Positions 17,462-26,427 are shown, counted from the first letter of the stretch. The stretch is 64,000 nt of DNA from Streptomyces sp. P3 (GCF_003032475.1 NZ_CP028369.1:7316001-7380000); one strand, 5' to 3'. The notes: generated by a model from the sequence alone, not told the origin. Made by a program: numbers and translations.

Positions 17462-18142
17462 TCAGGCGGCGCGCCTGAACCGGGCACGGCGGGAGCGTGC
17501 GGACAGCCCGAGGAGCTCGTGCAGCGCGGTGCCGGTCTCCGCCCAGCGCCGGAGTCTGTTCCGGTCGACCCAGTGGACGCTGTGCCGGTCGCCCCAGGCC
17601 ATGGCGTCTCGGGTGAAGGTGCCGTTGGTGACGACGACGGCGTGGTCGGCGCGGTGGGCCGGGCCGGCCGTCCCTTTCACCGCGTACATGACTGAGGACC
17701 CCACTTTCCCGCCGACGCGGGTGTGCTTGGCCTGGACGACGATCCGGCCAAGGTGCGAGTGGTCACTGATGACGTCAGCGGCCTGATCGCCGCTGCCGCC
17801 TACGCGGCGTGCCGACCATCCGTCGCGGACCAACAGGTCCCGCAACGCGTGCTCGAACTGCCGGTCGTCCATGGCGTCGAACTCGGCCAGGGTGAGCCGC
17901 AGCGTGGCCAGCCGCTCGGCGGCACGCCGTCTACCGTGCACCGTGCGCGCGATCCGCCAGGCCCCGACGGCCCCCGCCAGCAGAACCAGGGCCAAGAGGA
18001 ACGGCCAGGCGTCCTTGAGCGCTCCGACCGCCGCGGCGGCCATTTGGAACGTCAGGACCAGGGCGGCCAGTGCCACGACAGTGGCCGAGAGGACCTCGGG
18101 CGCGCCGCGCGGGCGGCGAATGCATAACTGCTTTCGCCCCAT
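17462..18142 (-). CDS. Membrane-anchored Mrr-type restriction endonuclease (upstream paralogue)
   Basis: 226 residues. Two N-terminal transmembrane helices (LSATVVALAALVLTFQMAAA and WPFLLALVLLAGAVGAWRI), then an Mrr_cat domain: FDAMDDRQFEHALRDLLVRDGW, GGSGDQAADVISDH and IVVQAKHT, matching the acidic and QxK catalytic positions. The C-terminal part (VVTNGTFTRDAM, then HWVDRNRLRRW) is typical of these nucleases. The ATG at 18142 overlaps the stop of a small membrane-protein gene by one base. It is clearly related to the next gene downstream; the pair may be a duplication. Confidence 0.75.
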   Translation of the reverse strand: MGRKQLCIRRPRGAPEVLSATVVALAALVLTFQMAAAAVGALKDAWPFLLALVLLAGAVGAWRIARTVHGRRRAAERLATLRLTLAEFDAMDDRQFEHALRDLLVRDGWSARRVGGSGDQAADVISDHSHLGRIVVQAKHTRVGGKVGSSVMYAVKGTAGPAHRADHAVVVTNGTFTRDAMAWGDRHSVHWVDRNRLRRWAETGTALHELLGLSARSRRARFRRAA

Positions 18143-18354
18143 CAGCGGGCGGCCGGAGTGGAGACGGCCGGCTGCGGTTGAGCGGGCGGCGTCGTGGAAC
18201 TCGCCTCGCCGAACCCGAACACCTGCCCCCATAACCAGATGCCGGCCGCAAGGCCGGCGATCATCCAGCCGCTCATCCGCTTCCCGCTGCCCGGCTTCGG
18301 ATTGCGGCGAATGTGGCCGCGTACGTAGTGGAAGCCGTTCGGCGCCTTCGACAT
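18142..18354 (-). CDS. Small single-pass membrane protein upstream of the nuclease pair
   Basis: 70 residues: a basic N-terminus (HYVRGHIRRNPKPGSGKR), one transmembrane segment (MIAGLAAGIWLWGQVFGF) and a Pro/Thr/Ser-rich tail. Its stop overlaps the start of the first Mrr-type gene, so the three genes form an operon. Function unknown; it could assist the membrane-anchored nucleases. Confidence 0.6.
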   Translation of the reverse strand: MSKAPNGFHYVRGHIRRNPKPGSGKRMSGWMIAGLAAGIWLWGQVFGFGEASSTTPPAQPQPAVSTPAAR

Positions 18355-18841
18355 GGTGTCCCCTCCCGTATGCGAGCCGCGGTCGCGGCCTGTCCCTCGA
18401 AAATGGTGTAGCAGCGGGCACTGACAGAAACTGATGGATCATGACGAGAGCGAGCCGGGGCAGGCCGTCATCAAGCCAGGCGCGCCACTCCGAGCTGTCA
18501 GCCCACCAGGATGGAAGCCTGGGCTGCTGACCTCGGCGGATGAACCTGCCGACTCCTGAGCGGTCAGGAAAGTCCCGCCCCGCCGAAGCGCTTCGAGGTT
18601 CACGACAGGGTGTCTCTCACCTGCGAAGAACCGCCGCGGTCACCACCGGCGGTCCCGCGATGGTGAATGGCGAAATGCCGCAGGAGCGCACTCGTTGCTG
18701 TTCTGCGCCGGGGTCGCCCCCGGCCTGGGTTCTTCGCGGCCTTCTTTATCGCGCCGTCCTCTCAACGGCACCCAACGGAGCGGGGCTTGCTGGACTCGGT
18801 CTACTGAGATGACAGGGGCGGACGGGTCAGCCACATCTTGA
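18355..18841. other. Intergenic stretch with one hairpin
   Basis: No gene is convincing. An imperfect inverted repeat, GTCAGCCCA at 18497-18505 and TGGGCTGCTGAC at 18520-18531, could be a terminator. The promoter of the small membrane protein/nuclease operon should lie in 18360-18450; I see no clear -35/-10 pair. Confidence 0.35.
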
Positions 18842-19036
18842 TCAGCACGCCGGGCATCTGACCGGCTCGTAGGGCGCGATGGCCGCACTGATCACGTCAG
18901 CGAGCTCATCGACGGTCTGCACAGTGTGCCGGGGCGGGGTGATCCAGATCCGCGGCTCGGCGTCCGGCCCGCCCTGGTTGGGGATCAGTTGCGCGTACAG
19001 GTGCTGTGTCCGCCGGGGCCCTGCCCTTTGCCCCAC
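18842..19036 (-). CDS. Small hypothetical protein ending in CPAC
   Basis: 64 residues from a GTG at 19036. The core (QHLYAQLIPNQGG, ITPPRHTVQTVDELADVI) and the terminal CPAC look like a genuine small conserved protein. The ribosome site is weak and the first 10 residues may not be translated. Function unknown. Confidence 0.45.
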   Translation of the reverse strand: MGQRAGPRRTQHLYAQLIPNQGGPDAEPRIWITPPRHTVQTVDELADVISAAIAPYEPVRCPAC

Positions 19037-19423
19037 GTTGCTTTCTCTGTCAAGTTCAGTGTGTTGAGCTGAGGTGTTCCTCTCCAGCGGCCGGCCGTGC
19101 GACGGCGCGCTGGACGTGTTGAAGGACGTTGACGGAGCCCGCGAGCGACGGCATGATGACCGACTGCGTGGCCTACGCCGAACCTCCCGCGACCGTCCCC
19201 AGCGCGGTCTCCCATCGGAGGCAAAGGGACCAGCGTCTCAGGTCGTTGTTGCAGCCCGATCGCCTCGGGCGAGGTTGCTGGGGAGCCGTCGCTCAAGGCG
19301 TGGAAGGCCGCGATGACAGCCCGTAGGAACTTCAAACGACAGGTGCGTGCCCGCGCCGCCAAGACCGGCGAGTCCTACACGTCCGCCCTGCGGCACTTCC
19401 GTCCGACTCCATCAGGAGACGTC
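19037..19423. other. Spacer with an in-frame N-terminal relic before the hydrolase
   Basis: A plus-strand frame from about 19268 (SLKAWKAAMTARRNFKRQ, then VRARAAKTGESYTSALRHFR) reads like a small conserved basic protein and runs without a stop into the hydrolase frame. It may be a separate small gene fused by loss of its stop, or a natural N-terminal extension. The rest of the stretch holds nothing recognisable. Confidence 0.35.
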
Positions 19424-20315
19424 ATGTCGGAAGCAAGGAATCCCAAGAGCGTGCGGCTCGCCGTAGCGCAGACCCCCGTACGCGAAGACCCCCGAGACGT
19501 AGAAGCGCTGCGCGAAAGTGGGCGTGCGGTCCGTGCTCTGATGCGCGAGGCCAGTGCTCAGGGAGCGAGGATCGTGCACTTTCCGGAAGGAGCGATCTGC
19601 TTTCCCAGCAAGCTTGTCATGTCCGTCGACGGCCCCGACACGGTCGGCCCGGCGGACTGGGACCGGTGCCAGTGGCCCGTGCTCCAATCGGAGTTGGCTG
19701 CAATCGCCGAGCTGGCCCGCGAGTTGCGGTTGTGGACGGTGATCCCGTCGGTGCACCGCTTGAGCGGCCCGAACCGTCCGCACAACAGCCTCCATGTCAT
19801 CTCCGATCGCGGGGAGGTCGTCACGCGTTATGACGAGCGCCTGATGTCGAAGACGAAGGTCTCGTACATGTACTCGCCTGGCGTCTCACCGGTGACCTTC
19901 GAGGTCGACGGTGTGCGCTTCGGCTGCCTGCTCGGCATGGAGATCCACTACCCGGAGTTGTTCGCAGAATACGAGAAGCTGGATGTCGACTGCGTCCTGT
20001 TCTCCACCAGCGGCACCCCGGGTAACACCGCCGCCCAAGCCCAAGGCCACGCCGCGGTGAACAGCTACTGGGTCAGCCTGTCAGGGCAGCGCCACCGCAC
20101 CGTCCGGAATCGTCGCTCCCAACGGCGACTGGCTTGCGCGGTGCCCCGCGGACGACTCGCCATCGGTAGCCGTCGTGAACCTCGACGACAGTGCCGAGGC
20201 CGCCACATGGGCACTGACCTACGCGCGTCCCTGGCGTCGTGAGGCGCGCGCGGGCGTCTACACCGGCCACCAAGTGATCGACCCGCGCAGCGAAGACCGG
20301 ACAGCAGCCTTCTAG
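19424..20315 (+). pseudogene. Carbon-nitrogen hydrolase (nitrilase superfamily), frameshifted
   Basis: Starts at ATG 19424 with AGGAG six bases upstream and reads SVRLAVAQTPVREDP, IVHFPEGAICFPS (catalytic Glu region) and RYDERLMSKTK (Lys region). Near 20080 the frame breaks; coding sense resumes in another frame as ATAPSGIVAPNGDWLARCP, then LTYARPWRREARAG and GHQVIDPRSEDRTAAF, ending at the stop 20313-20315. A short deletion fits. The expected nucleophile region reads FGCLLGMEIHYPE, with Gly rather than Cys at the usual catalytic position, as I align it. So the gene is broken, and its family branch may not have been a standard amidase. Confidence 0.7.
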
Positions 20316-20329
20316 CCCAGAAGCAGAAT

Positions 20330-20380
20330 CCGAGGTGTTCGCGGCGCACGAGATGGCTCCCGGCGCCGCGAACACCTCGG
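20330..20380 (+). terminator. Strong hairpin after the hydrolase gene
   Basis: Perfect 18-base inverted repeat: CCGAGGTGTTCGCGGCGC at 20330-20347 and its complement at 20363-20380, with a 15-base loop. It begins 15 bases after the stop of the hydrolase. There is no T-run, as is usual in Streptomyces terminators. Confidence 0.7.
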
Positions 20381-20984
20381 TGAGAGCACACCGTCCGCGC
20401 CGTACCCGAGTAACCCGACCTGCGCCCAACGGCGAAAGGCCCGCGGTGTCAGGCAACGGACATCGCTCAACGGACCTCGCTGCTCCGGGCGTTCCTCGTC
20501 CGAGCAGCCGGGATCAGGACCCGCTCGCCGTTCCTACCGAGGGCCGCCCTCGTGCTCACGGATCAGCGCGGCCGGCCCACGGTTCCGCCGCGCCCCACCA
20601 ACCCGACGTGGATTCCGCAGGGATTGGGTCCGCCAGTTCTCGAAGTCCCACAGATCGTCGGCCGTGGCTTAGCTCCGCGCCTTCCCGCCACAGGAAGTCG
20701 AAGAACAGGCACTCGATCCCCTGCCACCCGGCGATCCTTCGGCGCTCAGTACGTACGCCGACCTGGCACGCATCCGCTCTTGCTCGATCCGCTTCAACAC
20801 GTCGATCCAACAGGGAAGATGGGGTACTTCTCCCAGCCCGGCAGCCAGAACGGGTGCGGGCCGCCTCACGTCAGATCCGGCTGGGCCGGTCGCGGCTTCG
20901 GAGGCCGTGTGTGTAGGACGGCCCGTAGACGATCGCCCAGAGTCCGTCGGAATGCTCGAGGACGTCCGTCGTCTACAGCAGGGC
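20381..20984. other. Stretch without a recognisable gene
   Basis: No frame shows convincing protein composition with a start signal. Short helix-like scraps on the minus strand (for example LKRIEQERMRARSAY near 20790) may come from a lost gene. Confidence 0.35.
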
Positions 20985-21074
20985 AGCATGATCCGCCGCT
21001 ACATCGTCTGGTGGAACAACCACACCGCCGACGAACGACTACGCAAGGTCGTCGACAGGGCGAACGTTGCCTGA
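20985..21074 (+). pseudogene. C-terminal scrap of a transposase (IS630-like)
   Basis: A 29-codon end piece reading SMIRRYIVWWNNHTADERL then RKVVDRANVA and a stop. This pattern is recalled from C-termini of Streptomyces transposases of the IS630 type; the match is from memory. Upstream sequence does not continue the gene. Confidence 0.4.
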
Positions 21075-21202
21075 GGCGGCACTAGATCCGCCGCTGGGCT
21101 CGACGAGGCGTAGGCGGTCTTGGCGTCTCTCCCCGGGAGCCAGTCCGGTGAAGCCGAAGTGATCGCCAGATGTGGGGTCGGGCTAGCCTCTACCCTGATG
21201 CG

Positions 21203-21757
21203 GTGAGCCATTATTCGATGTCAGCCAAGGATGTAGTTGCGCTTGTGGAACGGCTCGACGCCCACGGCGTAGATGCGTGTGTTGGCGGCGGGTGGGGCGT
21301 GGATGCGCTGCTCGGGGAGCAGACGCGAGAACATTCAGACCTTGACGTATGGGCGCCGGCCGCCCATCTGGAGTCGTTGTTCGTCGCGTTCGCTGAGGCT
21401 GGTGTCGACCGGATCTTCCCGTGGCCTGGTGACAGGCCGTGGAACTTCGTCTTGCACGACGGTGTTCGGCTGCGGGTCGACTTGCACCTCTACGAGCCGC
21501 TCGCGGACGGATCGCTGCATTACGGATCCGTGGTGGAGGGCGGTCCTTTTCCGGCTGAGGCCCTCGCCGGACGTGGTTCGATTGCCGGAACTGCAGTGCG
21601 GTGCGAGTCGGCCGAGTGGGCGGTGCGCTGGCATACCGGCTATCCGGCTCGTGATGTCGATCGCCACGACGTGCCCTTGCTGTGCCAGCGGTTCGGGATC
21701 CCTCTGCCTGAGGGCTTCGAGCCGCTTGAGGAGCGTTCCCCAAGCGGCCCGGCGTAG
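21203..21757 (+). CDS. Nucleotidyltransferase of the aminoglycoside/lincosamide-resistance type
   Basis: 184 residues from GTG 21203 (ATG 21218 is an alternative). The motif VGGGWGVDALLGEQTREHSDLDVW is split here as GGGWGVDALLG plus HSDLDVW; the G-x-D-x-D arrangement is the nucleotide- and metal-binding site of the DNA polymerase beta-like superfamily, as in ANT(2'')- and LinA/LinB-like enzymes. Such proteins add AMP to antibiotics, but many homologues have unknown substrates. A TAGCCT box about 20 bases upstream with no ribosome site suggests a leaderless mRNA. It stands next to a biosynthetic operon on the other strand (convergent), so a self-resistance role is conceivable. Confidence 0.7.
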   Translation: MSHYSMSAKDVVALVERLDAHGVDACVGGGWGVDALLGEQTREHSDLDVWAPAAHLESLFVAFAEAGVDRIFPWPGDRPWNFVLHDGVRLRVDLHLYEPLADGSLHYGSVVEGGPFPAEALAGRGSIAGTAVRCESAEWAVRWHTGYPARDVDRHDVPLLCQRFGIPLPEGFEPLEERSPSGPA

Positions 21758-21817
21758 ACGCAGGTGACCCTTCTCGATCGGTGTCTCCTCGTGCCCGACG
21801 CTGGAAGCTCAGTCTTC

Positions 21818-22366
21818 TCAGTCTGAGGAGACGTCGGCAGGGTGCCGGGCCTCGCGTAGCAGGGCGAGGAACGGCAGCCAGGTGCAGGTCGCGCACCGCT
21901 GCCGGACTTGCGCAGGGGTGAACCATCCGGCAGGCCCGCACTCCGAGTCCCGGGGTGGGGCCACCGGCGGATCGGCGAGGCCGGTCTGCGCGGTGAACAT
22001 CAGCGTGTACGACACTGGGAACGGGTACGGATAACTGTCCTGTGGCTTCTCGTGCAAGGTGAATCGTTGCCATCCGAGCAGCGTCAGTGTCTCGGAAGGT
22101 ACGAGAAGCCCGGTCTCTTCGCTGATTTCTCTCGCTGCCGCACGCCGGGCGTCCTCGCCCGGGTCGATGTGGCCGCCGGGCACGTCCCAGCCCCGGCCGG
22201 GAAGGTTGACGTGCGTCAGCAGCAGGCGGCCTTGAGCTTCGGATACGAGGGCGAAGGCCGCGGTGGTCAGGTGCTGGGGCGGGGAGAAGTCTGCGGGGAC
22301 CACCTCCATCAGATGCGGCACCGGGATCCATGGGGCGCTGCCGGTGGCGATGACCTCCTCCGTCAT
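21818..22366 (-). CDS. Nudix hydrolase
   Basis: 182 residues with a complete Nudix box GGHIDPGEDARRAAAREI continuing SEETGL (residues about 64-87), predicting hydrolysis of a nucleoside diphosphate linked to another group. The start ATG overlaps the stop of the nucleotidyltransferase gene upstream (ATGA), making it the last gene of the eight-gene operon. In this context it may clear damaged or unwanted nucleotide-sugar intermediates, or cleave an NDP-linked intermediate; this is inference. Confidence 0.8.
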   Translation of the reverse strand: MTEEVIATGSAPWIPVPHLMEVVPADFSPPQHLTTAAFALVSEAQGRLLLTHVNLPGRGWDVPGGHIDPGEDARRAAAREISEETGLLVPSETLTLLGWQRFTLHEKPQDSYPYPFPVSYTLMFTAQTGLADPPVAPPRDSECGPAGWFTPAQVRQRCATCTWLPFLALLREARHPADVSSD

Positions 22367-22854
22367 AGGTTCGCTCGCAGGGTGTCGACCAGCGTGGTCG
22401 TGGAGTACGGCGCAATCCGGTCGATCGCGTGTACGTGTGCCGCGACCTCGACGGCGGACGCCACTTCACTCGGGTACGCGGTGATGCTTGCGCGCGCGGT
22501 GGCGAAGACCTGCGGACGCAGGAAGCGGATCTGGCGGTCGGCGGTGGGCTCGTCGTAGAGGAACACCCGGTCGACGCACCTCAGAGCGCCCACGAGGACG
22601 GCGCGTTCGCGTTCGCCGACGATGGGCCTGCTCGGGCCTTTGAGGTCCCGGACCGACTGGTCGCTGTTCACCCCGACGACCAGGAGGTCACCCAGCCGGC
22701 TCGCCTCCTCCAGGAACGTCAGGTGTCCCGCGTGCAGGAGGTCGAAGCAGCCGGTGGCGAGCACGACGGTCCGTTCGCCGGGGCGGCTGCTGAGCCAGTC
22801 CCGGATGTCGTCGAGTGGCACCGGGCCGCTTCCGCCGTCGCGCGGCGCCGTCAT
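22363..22854 (-). CDS. Nucleotidyltransferase of the HldE-C/RfaE2 type
   Basis: 163 residues. The motif GCFDLLHAGHLTFLEEA carries the HxGH nucleotide-binding site; VVGVNSDQSVRDLKGPSR and RCVDRVFLYDE match the D-glycero-D-manno-heptose 1-phosphate adenylyltransferase branch more than glycerol-3-phosphate cytidylyltransferase. It should transfer a nucleotide to a sugar (or polyol) 1-phosphate. It overlaps both neighbours as ATGA. The operon lacks heptose isomerase and phosphatase genes, so the substrate is probably not a standard LPS heptose. Confidence 0.75.
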   Translation of the reverse strand: MTAPRDGGSGPVPLDDIRDWLSSRPGERTVVLATGCFDLLHAGHLTFLEEASRLGDLLVVGVNSDQSVRDLKGPSRPIVGERERAVLVGALRCVDRVFLYDEPTADRQIRFLRPQVFATARASITAYPSEVASAVEVAAHVHAIDRIAPYSTTTLVDTLRANL

Positions 22855-23891
22855 CGCGCGACGCCCATGAGCAGGTCCCGCGCCGGTGTCAGCTCGACCC
22901 ACCGGCCGTCGTCGGCGGCCGAGGCGTAGGCGCCGTCGATCACCAGGGAGGTCGTCAAGGACTCGGCCAGCAGCGGTGCCGCCTGTTCCGGGTGCCGTGT
23001 CTTGGTCAGGAAGTCGGCGAACATCGCGGCGAACCAGTCGCTGTGCCTGGGGTCGTCGAAGTTCGATCGCAGAGCCGCACGGTGCGGCTGGCCGTTCAGG
23101 CTGTACTGGACGTCGTCGTTCTCCACGGTGACCCAGCCGCCGCTGCCGATGATCGAGTAGTAGCTGTTGCGGTAGCCGGCCGACCAGGTCGCATCCAGTT
23201 CGATCTGGACGTCGCCGTCGCACCGGATCATCAGCTTCGCGGTGTCCTCCGTGCCGGTGTGCCCGTCGTGGCGCATGGAACCGGTCAGGCAGGACACGGC
23301 CAGCGGCGTGCGTCCGGTCAGGTGGGTCGCCAGGTACACGCTGTGCGGGCCGTGGTCGCGGAGGATCCCGCCACCGGCGATGAGCGGATCGCGCCGCCAG
23401 TGCGGGTTCCACTCGGGGACGCCGACGGCGTGGCCCTGGCGCAGGGTGCGGAAGCGGGCACTGAGGACGTCGCCGAAGCCGGGGCTGCGGACGACCCGTT
23501 CCATCTCCGTCAGGATGGGCGCGAACTTGTAGTTGTGGCAGGGGTAGAAGACCTTGTCCGAGGCCGCGATCTGGTCGAGCACGCGGTCGTAGCGGCCCTC
23601 GTGCGGCATCAGCACCGGCTTTTCGCACAGCACGTGCAGACCGTCGCGCAGCCCGCGCTCGATGTAACCGGCGTGGCTGTTGGGCGGCGTGCAGATGTCG
23701 ACGAAGTCGACAGCCTCGCGGTCGGTCATCTCCTCGTAGGTGGCGTATGCGCGCAGCCCGGCGCTGCGGGCGGCCTCCGCGCGTGCCGGGGTGGGGTCGA
23801 CGACGGCGATCACGTCGATGCCCGCGGTGTTGCGGTATCCGATGGCGTGACCGGTCGCGATGGTGCCGTAGCCGATGAGGGCGCCCCTCAT
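22851..23891 (-). CDS. Gfo/Idh/MocA-family oxidoreductase
   Basis: 346 residues. The N-terminal Rossmann fold starts MRGALIGYGTIATGHAIGY; the family lysine lies in HVLCEKPVLMP (about residue 90). The C-terminal domain has the expected HDHGPHSVYLATH-like metal/substrate strand region (ILRDHGPHSVYLATHL). These enzymes oxidise or reduce sugars and nucleotide sugars with NAD(P), often making a keto sugar for a following aminotransferase. An aminotransferase is encoded five genes upstream in the same operon. Overlaps with both neighbours are ATGA. Confidence 0.8.
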   Translation of the reverse strand: MRGALIGYGTIATGHAIGYRNTAGIDVIAVVDPTPARAEAARSAGLRAYATYEEMTDREAVDFVDICTPPNSHAGYIERGLRDGLHVLCEKPVLMPHEGRYDRVLDQIAASDKVFYPCHNYKFAPILTEMERVVRSPGFGDVLSARFRTLRQGHAVGVPEWNPHWRRDPLIAGGGILRDHGPHSVYLATHLTGRTPLAVSCLTGSMRHDGHTGTEDTAKLMIRCDGDVQIELDATWSAGYRNSYYSIIGSGGWVTVENDDVQYSLNGQPHRAALRSNFDDPRHSDWFAAMFADFLTKTRHPEQAAPLLAESLTTSLVIDGAYASAADDGRWVELTPARDLLMGVAR

Positions 23892-24877
23892 GATGTACCT
23901 CCGTCACAGAGCAGTTGGAGAAGCTGGTCGCGGTGTGCGGTGAGCTGGACGTCCGAGCGCACGCGGTACGTAGGGCAGTTGGCGACCGCCGCGAGCAGCT
24001 GCGCGCGCATCCGTCCGTACTGGGTGGAGAAGGCCCGGTAGTCGCCGCCGCACAGGTCCAGCAGGTCCTCTTCGAGCCGGTAGACGTTGAGCCCGAAGCC
24101 GAACTGCTCGACGATGCCGGCCGCCTCGTCGGGGGCCAGTTGCTGCACGTCGTGTTCGCCAGGGGCCCGGAAGTCGGCGATCCATACGGCGCGCAGCGGC
24201 ATCGCGGCGCCCGCGTGGTGGGGGAACACGTCGTACGGGTCGACGAGGCGCTCGCTCGGGTCGAGGGCCGCCGTAGTCGCCGCCTGGTCCAGCCAGGGGC
24301 CGGGCCGCATCCGCATGGTGCTCGCGACTCCCTGGACGGCCCCGTCTGCGAGGACCACGTGTGAGTTGGTGATGTACGTCGCGCCGTTGCGGCACAGCCC
24401 GGTGACCAGGACGGACTTGCCGGCGCCACCGCGGCCGACGACCAGCGTCGCCCCGTCGCCGACGGCGAGGGCGGCTGCCTTGAGGAAGAGCCCACCCGTG
24501 GTGGCGGTGTGGCGAAGGAGCAGATACTTCACGATGTACGGCCAGACCAGCCGTTCCAGGTGGTCCCCCACGAGCACGATCCGGTTGCCCGAGGTGGACA
24601 TGCGCACCGGGGGCCCGAAATGGTCGGTCACGTAGTAGCCGGAGGCGAAGTTGAGGGCGCGCGCCGTGGTGTCGGCGGGCAGGCCGGGATCGGCCTCCGA
24701 CAGGCACCACAGTTCCACGTCGGGCACGGTGGCGACCGGCATCCGGGCGGCTCGGCTGAAGTAGCGCAGCGCGGGGAAGTCGGCCTGGTCGCTGGCGATG
24801 CGCAGGGTGAGCGGGCCGATACGGACGACCTGATCCGTGCGTAAGGACACGGACCGGAGTAAGGGCGGTTGCGTCAT
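23888..24877 (-). CDS. HprK-like P-loop kinase-domain protein
   Basis: 329 residues. The P-loop GRGGAGKS (148-155) is followed by a Ser/Thr-rich strand and by VLADGAVQGVASTMRMRP, as in HPr kinase C-terminal domain relatives. There is no HPr-phosphorylation signature sequence. Proteins of this type occur in RiPP (notably lasso peptide) and cell-surface sugar loci; one, in the paeninodin cluster, phosphorylates the peptide. Here no precursor or lasso genes are adjacent. The N-terminal 140 residues form a separate domain. It overlaps both neighbours, so its dose is tied to theirs. Confidence 0.65.
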   Translation of the reverse strand: MTQPPLLRSVSLRTDQVVRIGPLTLRIASDQADFPALRYFSRAARMPVATVPDVELWCLSEADPGLPADTTARALNFASGYYVTDHFGPPVRMSTSGNRIVLVGDHLERLVWPYIVKYLLLRHTATTGGLFLKAAALAVGDGATLVVGRGGAGKSVLVTGLCRNGATYITNSHVVLADGAVQGVASTMRMRPGPWLDQAATTAALDPSERLVDPYDVFPHHAGAAMPLRAVWIADFRAPGEHDVQQLAPDEAAGIVEQFGFGLNVYRLEEDLLDLCGGDYRAFSTQYGRMRAQLLAAVANCPTYRVRSDVQLTAHRDQLLQLLCDGGTS

Positions 24878-26427
24878 CGTCCTTCCTTTCCCAAGGCCGT
24901 GCAGGCCGACCGGAAGGTGCCGGGATCCTGCCGGGCGGTGTCCAGGACGTCGATGCGGTCCACCAGTGCGCGGATCGCCGCGTGCGGCGCGGTGACGGGC
25001 CCGGTGTCGTTGCCGGCGAGAAGCCCGGCGACCTCGGCGACGACGAACTGCCGTTCCGCCTCGTCCACCGCGTCGGCCACGGCCCCGAGCGCGTCGTCGA
25101 AGCAGCCGTGCCGTCGGCCCGCGATCAGGATCTCGGTGGTCTTGCGGTCGTAGTCGTCCGCGTCGGTGCGACCGGCGCAGCTCAGGTAGTGCTCGACACG
25201 GAAATTGACCAGGCCCGGATAGCGGGGCTGCCCGGTGACGGGGTCGAGGTCGGGTGATCGGACCTGCCAGATCTGTCGGTCGGTCCGGTTGTAGGTGCCC
25301 AGGTCCGGGTCGGTGACGCCGCGCCCGGCGAGCACCGCCGTCACCTCCGGGCGCGGCGGGAACGGCACCGGGCCCGGCGCGTTGACGTCCCAGGTGTCGG
25401 GGTCCAGGTAGCCGTGCAGGCATGTGCGGACCGCGTCTTCGGGGCACAGGACCCCGAGTTCCTCGACTCCGATCTGACCGCGGCAGTAGGCGCCCCGGTC
25501 CCCGTGCGATACGGGGGCTTCGCCCGGGGCCTGTGTCTTCTCGAAGTCGACGAGATGGTGCACGGGGCCGTGCACGAGGATGTTGCGGGGGCTCAAATCG
25601 CCCCAGAGGATTCCGCGGTCGAGCAGGGCGTCCATCAGATCCCGGTAGTCGCGCAGCAGCGACGCGTGCTCGCCCGGTGCCAGCAGCATCGACTCGGCGG
25701 TCTCACCGGAAACCCACTGCAAGATGGCGTAGACGTGCCCGGATGCGCCGTCCCGGATGGTCGCGAGCAGGGGTGCGAGCTGAAGGCGCCTGTCCCGGCC
25801 GAAGGTGACCGGGCCGGCCAGCCGGGAGGCGATGGCGCGATAGGCGAACTGTTCCTGGGCGAACCGGCCAGGTTTGGCCGGGTTGGCACGTTTGCTGATC
25901 ACACGGGTGCCGTCGGGCAGACGCCACGACTTGACGAGGCCCTGGCGCAGACGCGCGTTCGGTCCGGGCACCTCGTGCTGGCTCTCCACGAAGTCCGAGA
26001 AACCCGTGCCGAAGTCGTCCAGCAGGGAACCGATCATGTCCCGATGCCCGGGATCAGGTACGTAGGCCCGGGTACGGTCGCCGGCCCCCGTCAGCACCTG
26101 TCCCAAGTCGCCCGTGAGGCTCACCTCCGCCGTGCCGGGGCGGGCGAAGCGGAGCCGCCCGATCTCGTGATGCAACCGGGCGCGCTCCCGAGCGCTCTGC
26201 GTGGACGCGAGGCGTTCACACAGCCCCACGACGGCGTCGGGCGAGTCCGGCCGCAGGTAGACCGCAACCAGGCGGCAGTCCCCGGTGACCTCACGCAGCC
26301 GGGCTGCCACCGTGGCGGCGCGCGCCGGCAGCTCCGCCAGCCGCGCACCGATCAGGGCCTGGATACTGGCTTCGACCCGCCCGGTCGTGTCCCAGGAGTA
26401 TCCGGGAAGTTGAGCGGCGCGGATCAC
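24874..26427 (-). CDS. Kinase-fold protein (APH/RIO-like), possible small-molecule kinase
   Basis: 517 residues. The N-terminal 155 residues are helical and unassigned. A kinase fold follows: ATP-binding Lys in TRVISKRANP (K179), hinge-like VYAILQWVSGE, catalytic loop WGDLSPRNILV (D277, N282) and metal-binding VDFEKT (D294) in place of DFG. This resembles aminoglycoside/lipopolysaccharide kinases rather than protein kinases. The C-terminal 200 residues may bind substrate. In this operon it could phosphorylate a sugar or aminocyclitol before nucleotide transfer. The start follows directly on the end of the next upstream gene (ATGA). Confidence 0.65.
   Translation of the reverse strand: MIRAAQLPGYSWDTTGRVEASIQALIGARLAELPARAATVAARLREVTGDCRLVAVYLRPDSPDAVVGLCERLASTQSARERARLHHEIGRLRFARPGTAEVSLTGDLGQVLTGAGDRTRAYVPDPGHRDMIGSLLDDFGTGFSDFVESQHEVPGPNARLRQGLVKSWRLPDGTRVISKRANPAKPGRFAQEQFAYRAIASRLAGPVTFGRDRRLQLAPLLATIRDGASGHVYAILQWVSGETAESMLLAPGEHASLLRDYRDLMDALLDRGILWGDLSPRNILVHGPVHHLVDFEKTQAPGEAPVSHGDRGAYCRGQIGVEELGVLCPEDAVRTCLHGYLDPDTWDVNAPGPVPFPPRPEVTAVLAGRGVTDPDLGTYNRTDRQIWQVRSPDLDPVTGQPRYPGLVNFRVEHYLSCAGRTDADDYDRKTTEILIAGRRHGCFDDALGAVADAVDEAERQFVVAEVAGLLAGNDTGPVTAPHAAIRALVDRIDVLDTARQDPGTFRSACTALGKEGR

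Noticed and set aside
20552..21085. 178-residue plus-strand frame as a gene
   Set aside because: Composition is not protein-like; only the last 29 codons in a different frame resemble a transposase end.
21203..21757. Calling the nucleotidyltransferase a specific aminoglycoside-resistance gene
   Set aside because: The fold and G-x-D-x-D motif are clear, but sequence reading alone cannot fix the substrate.
22851..24495. Long alternative frame spanning the oxidoreductase and HprK-like genes
   Set aside because: Composition is Arg/Pro/Ala-rich shadow; the overlapping frames encode recognisable proteins with ATGA junctions.
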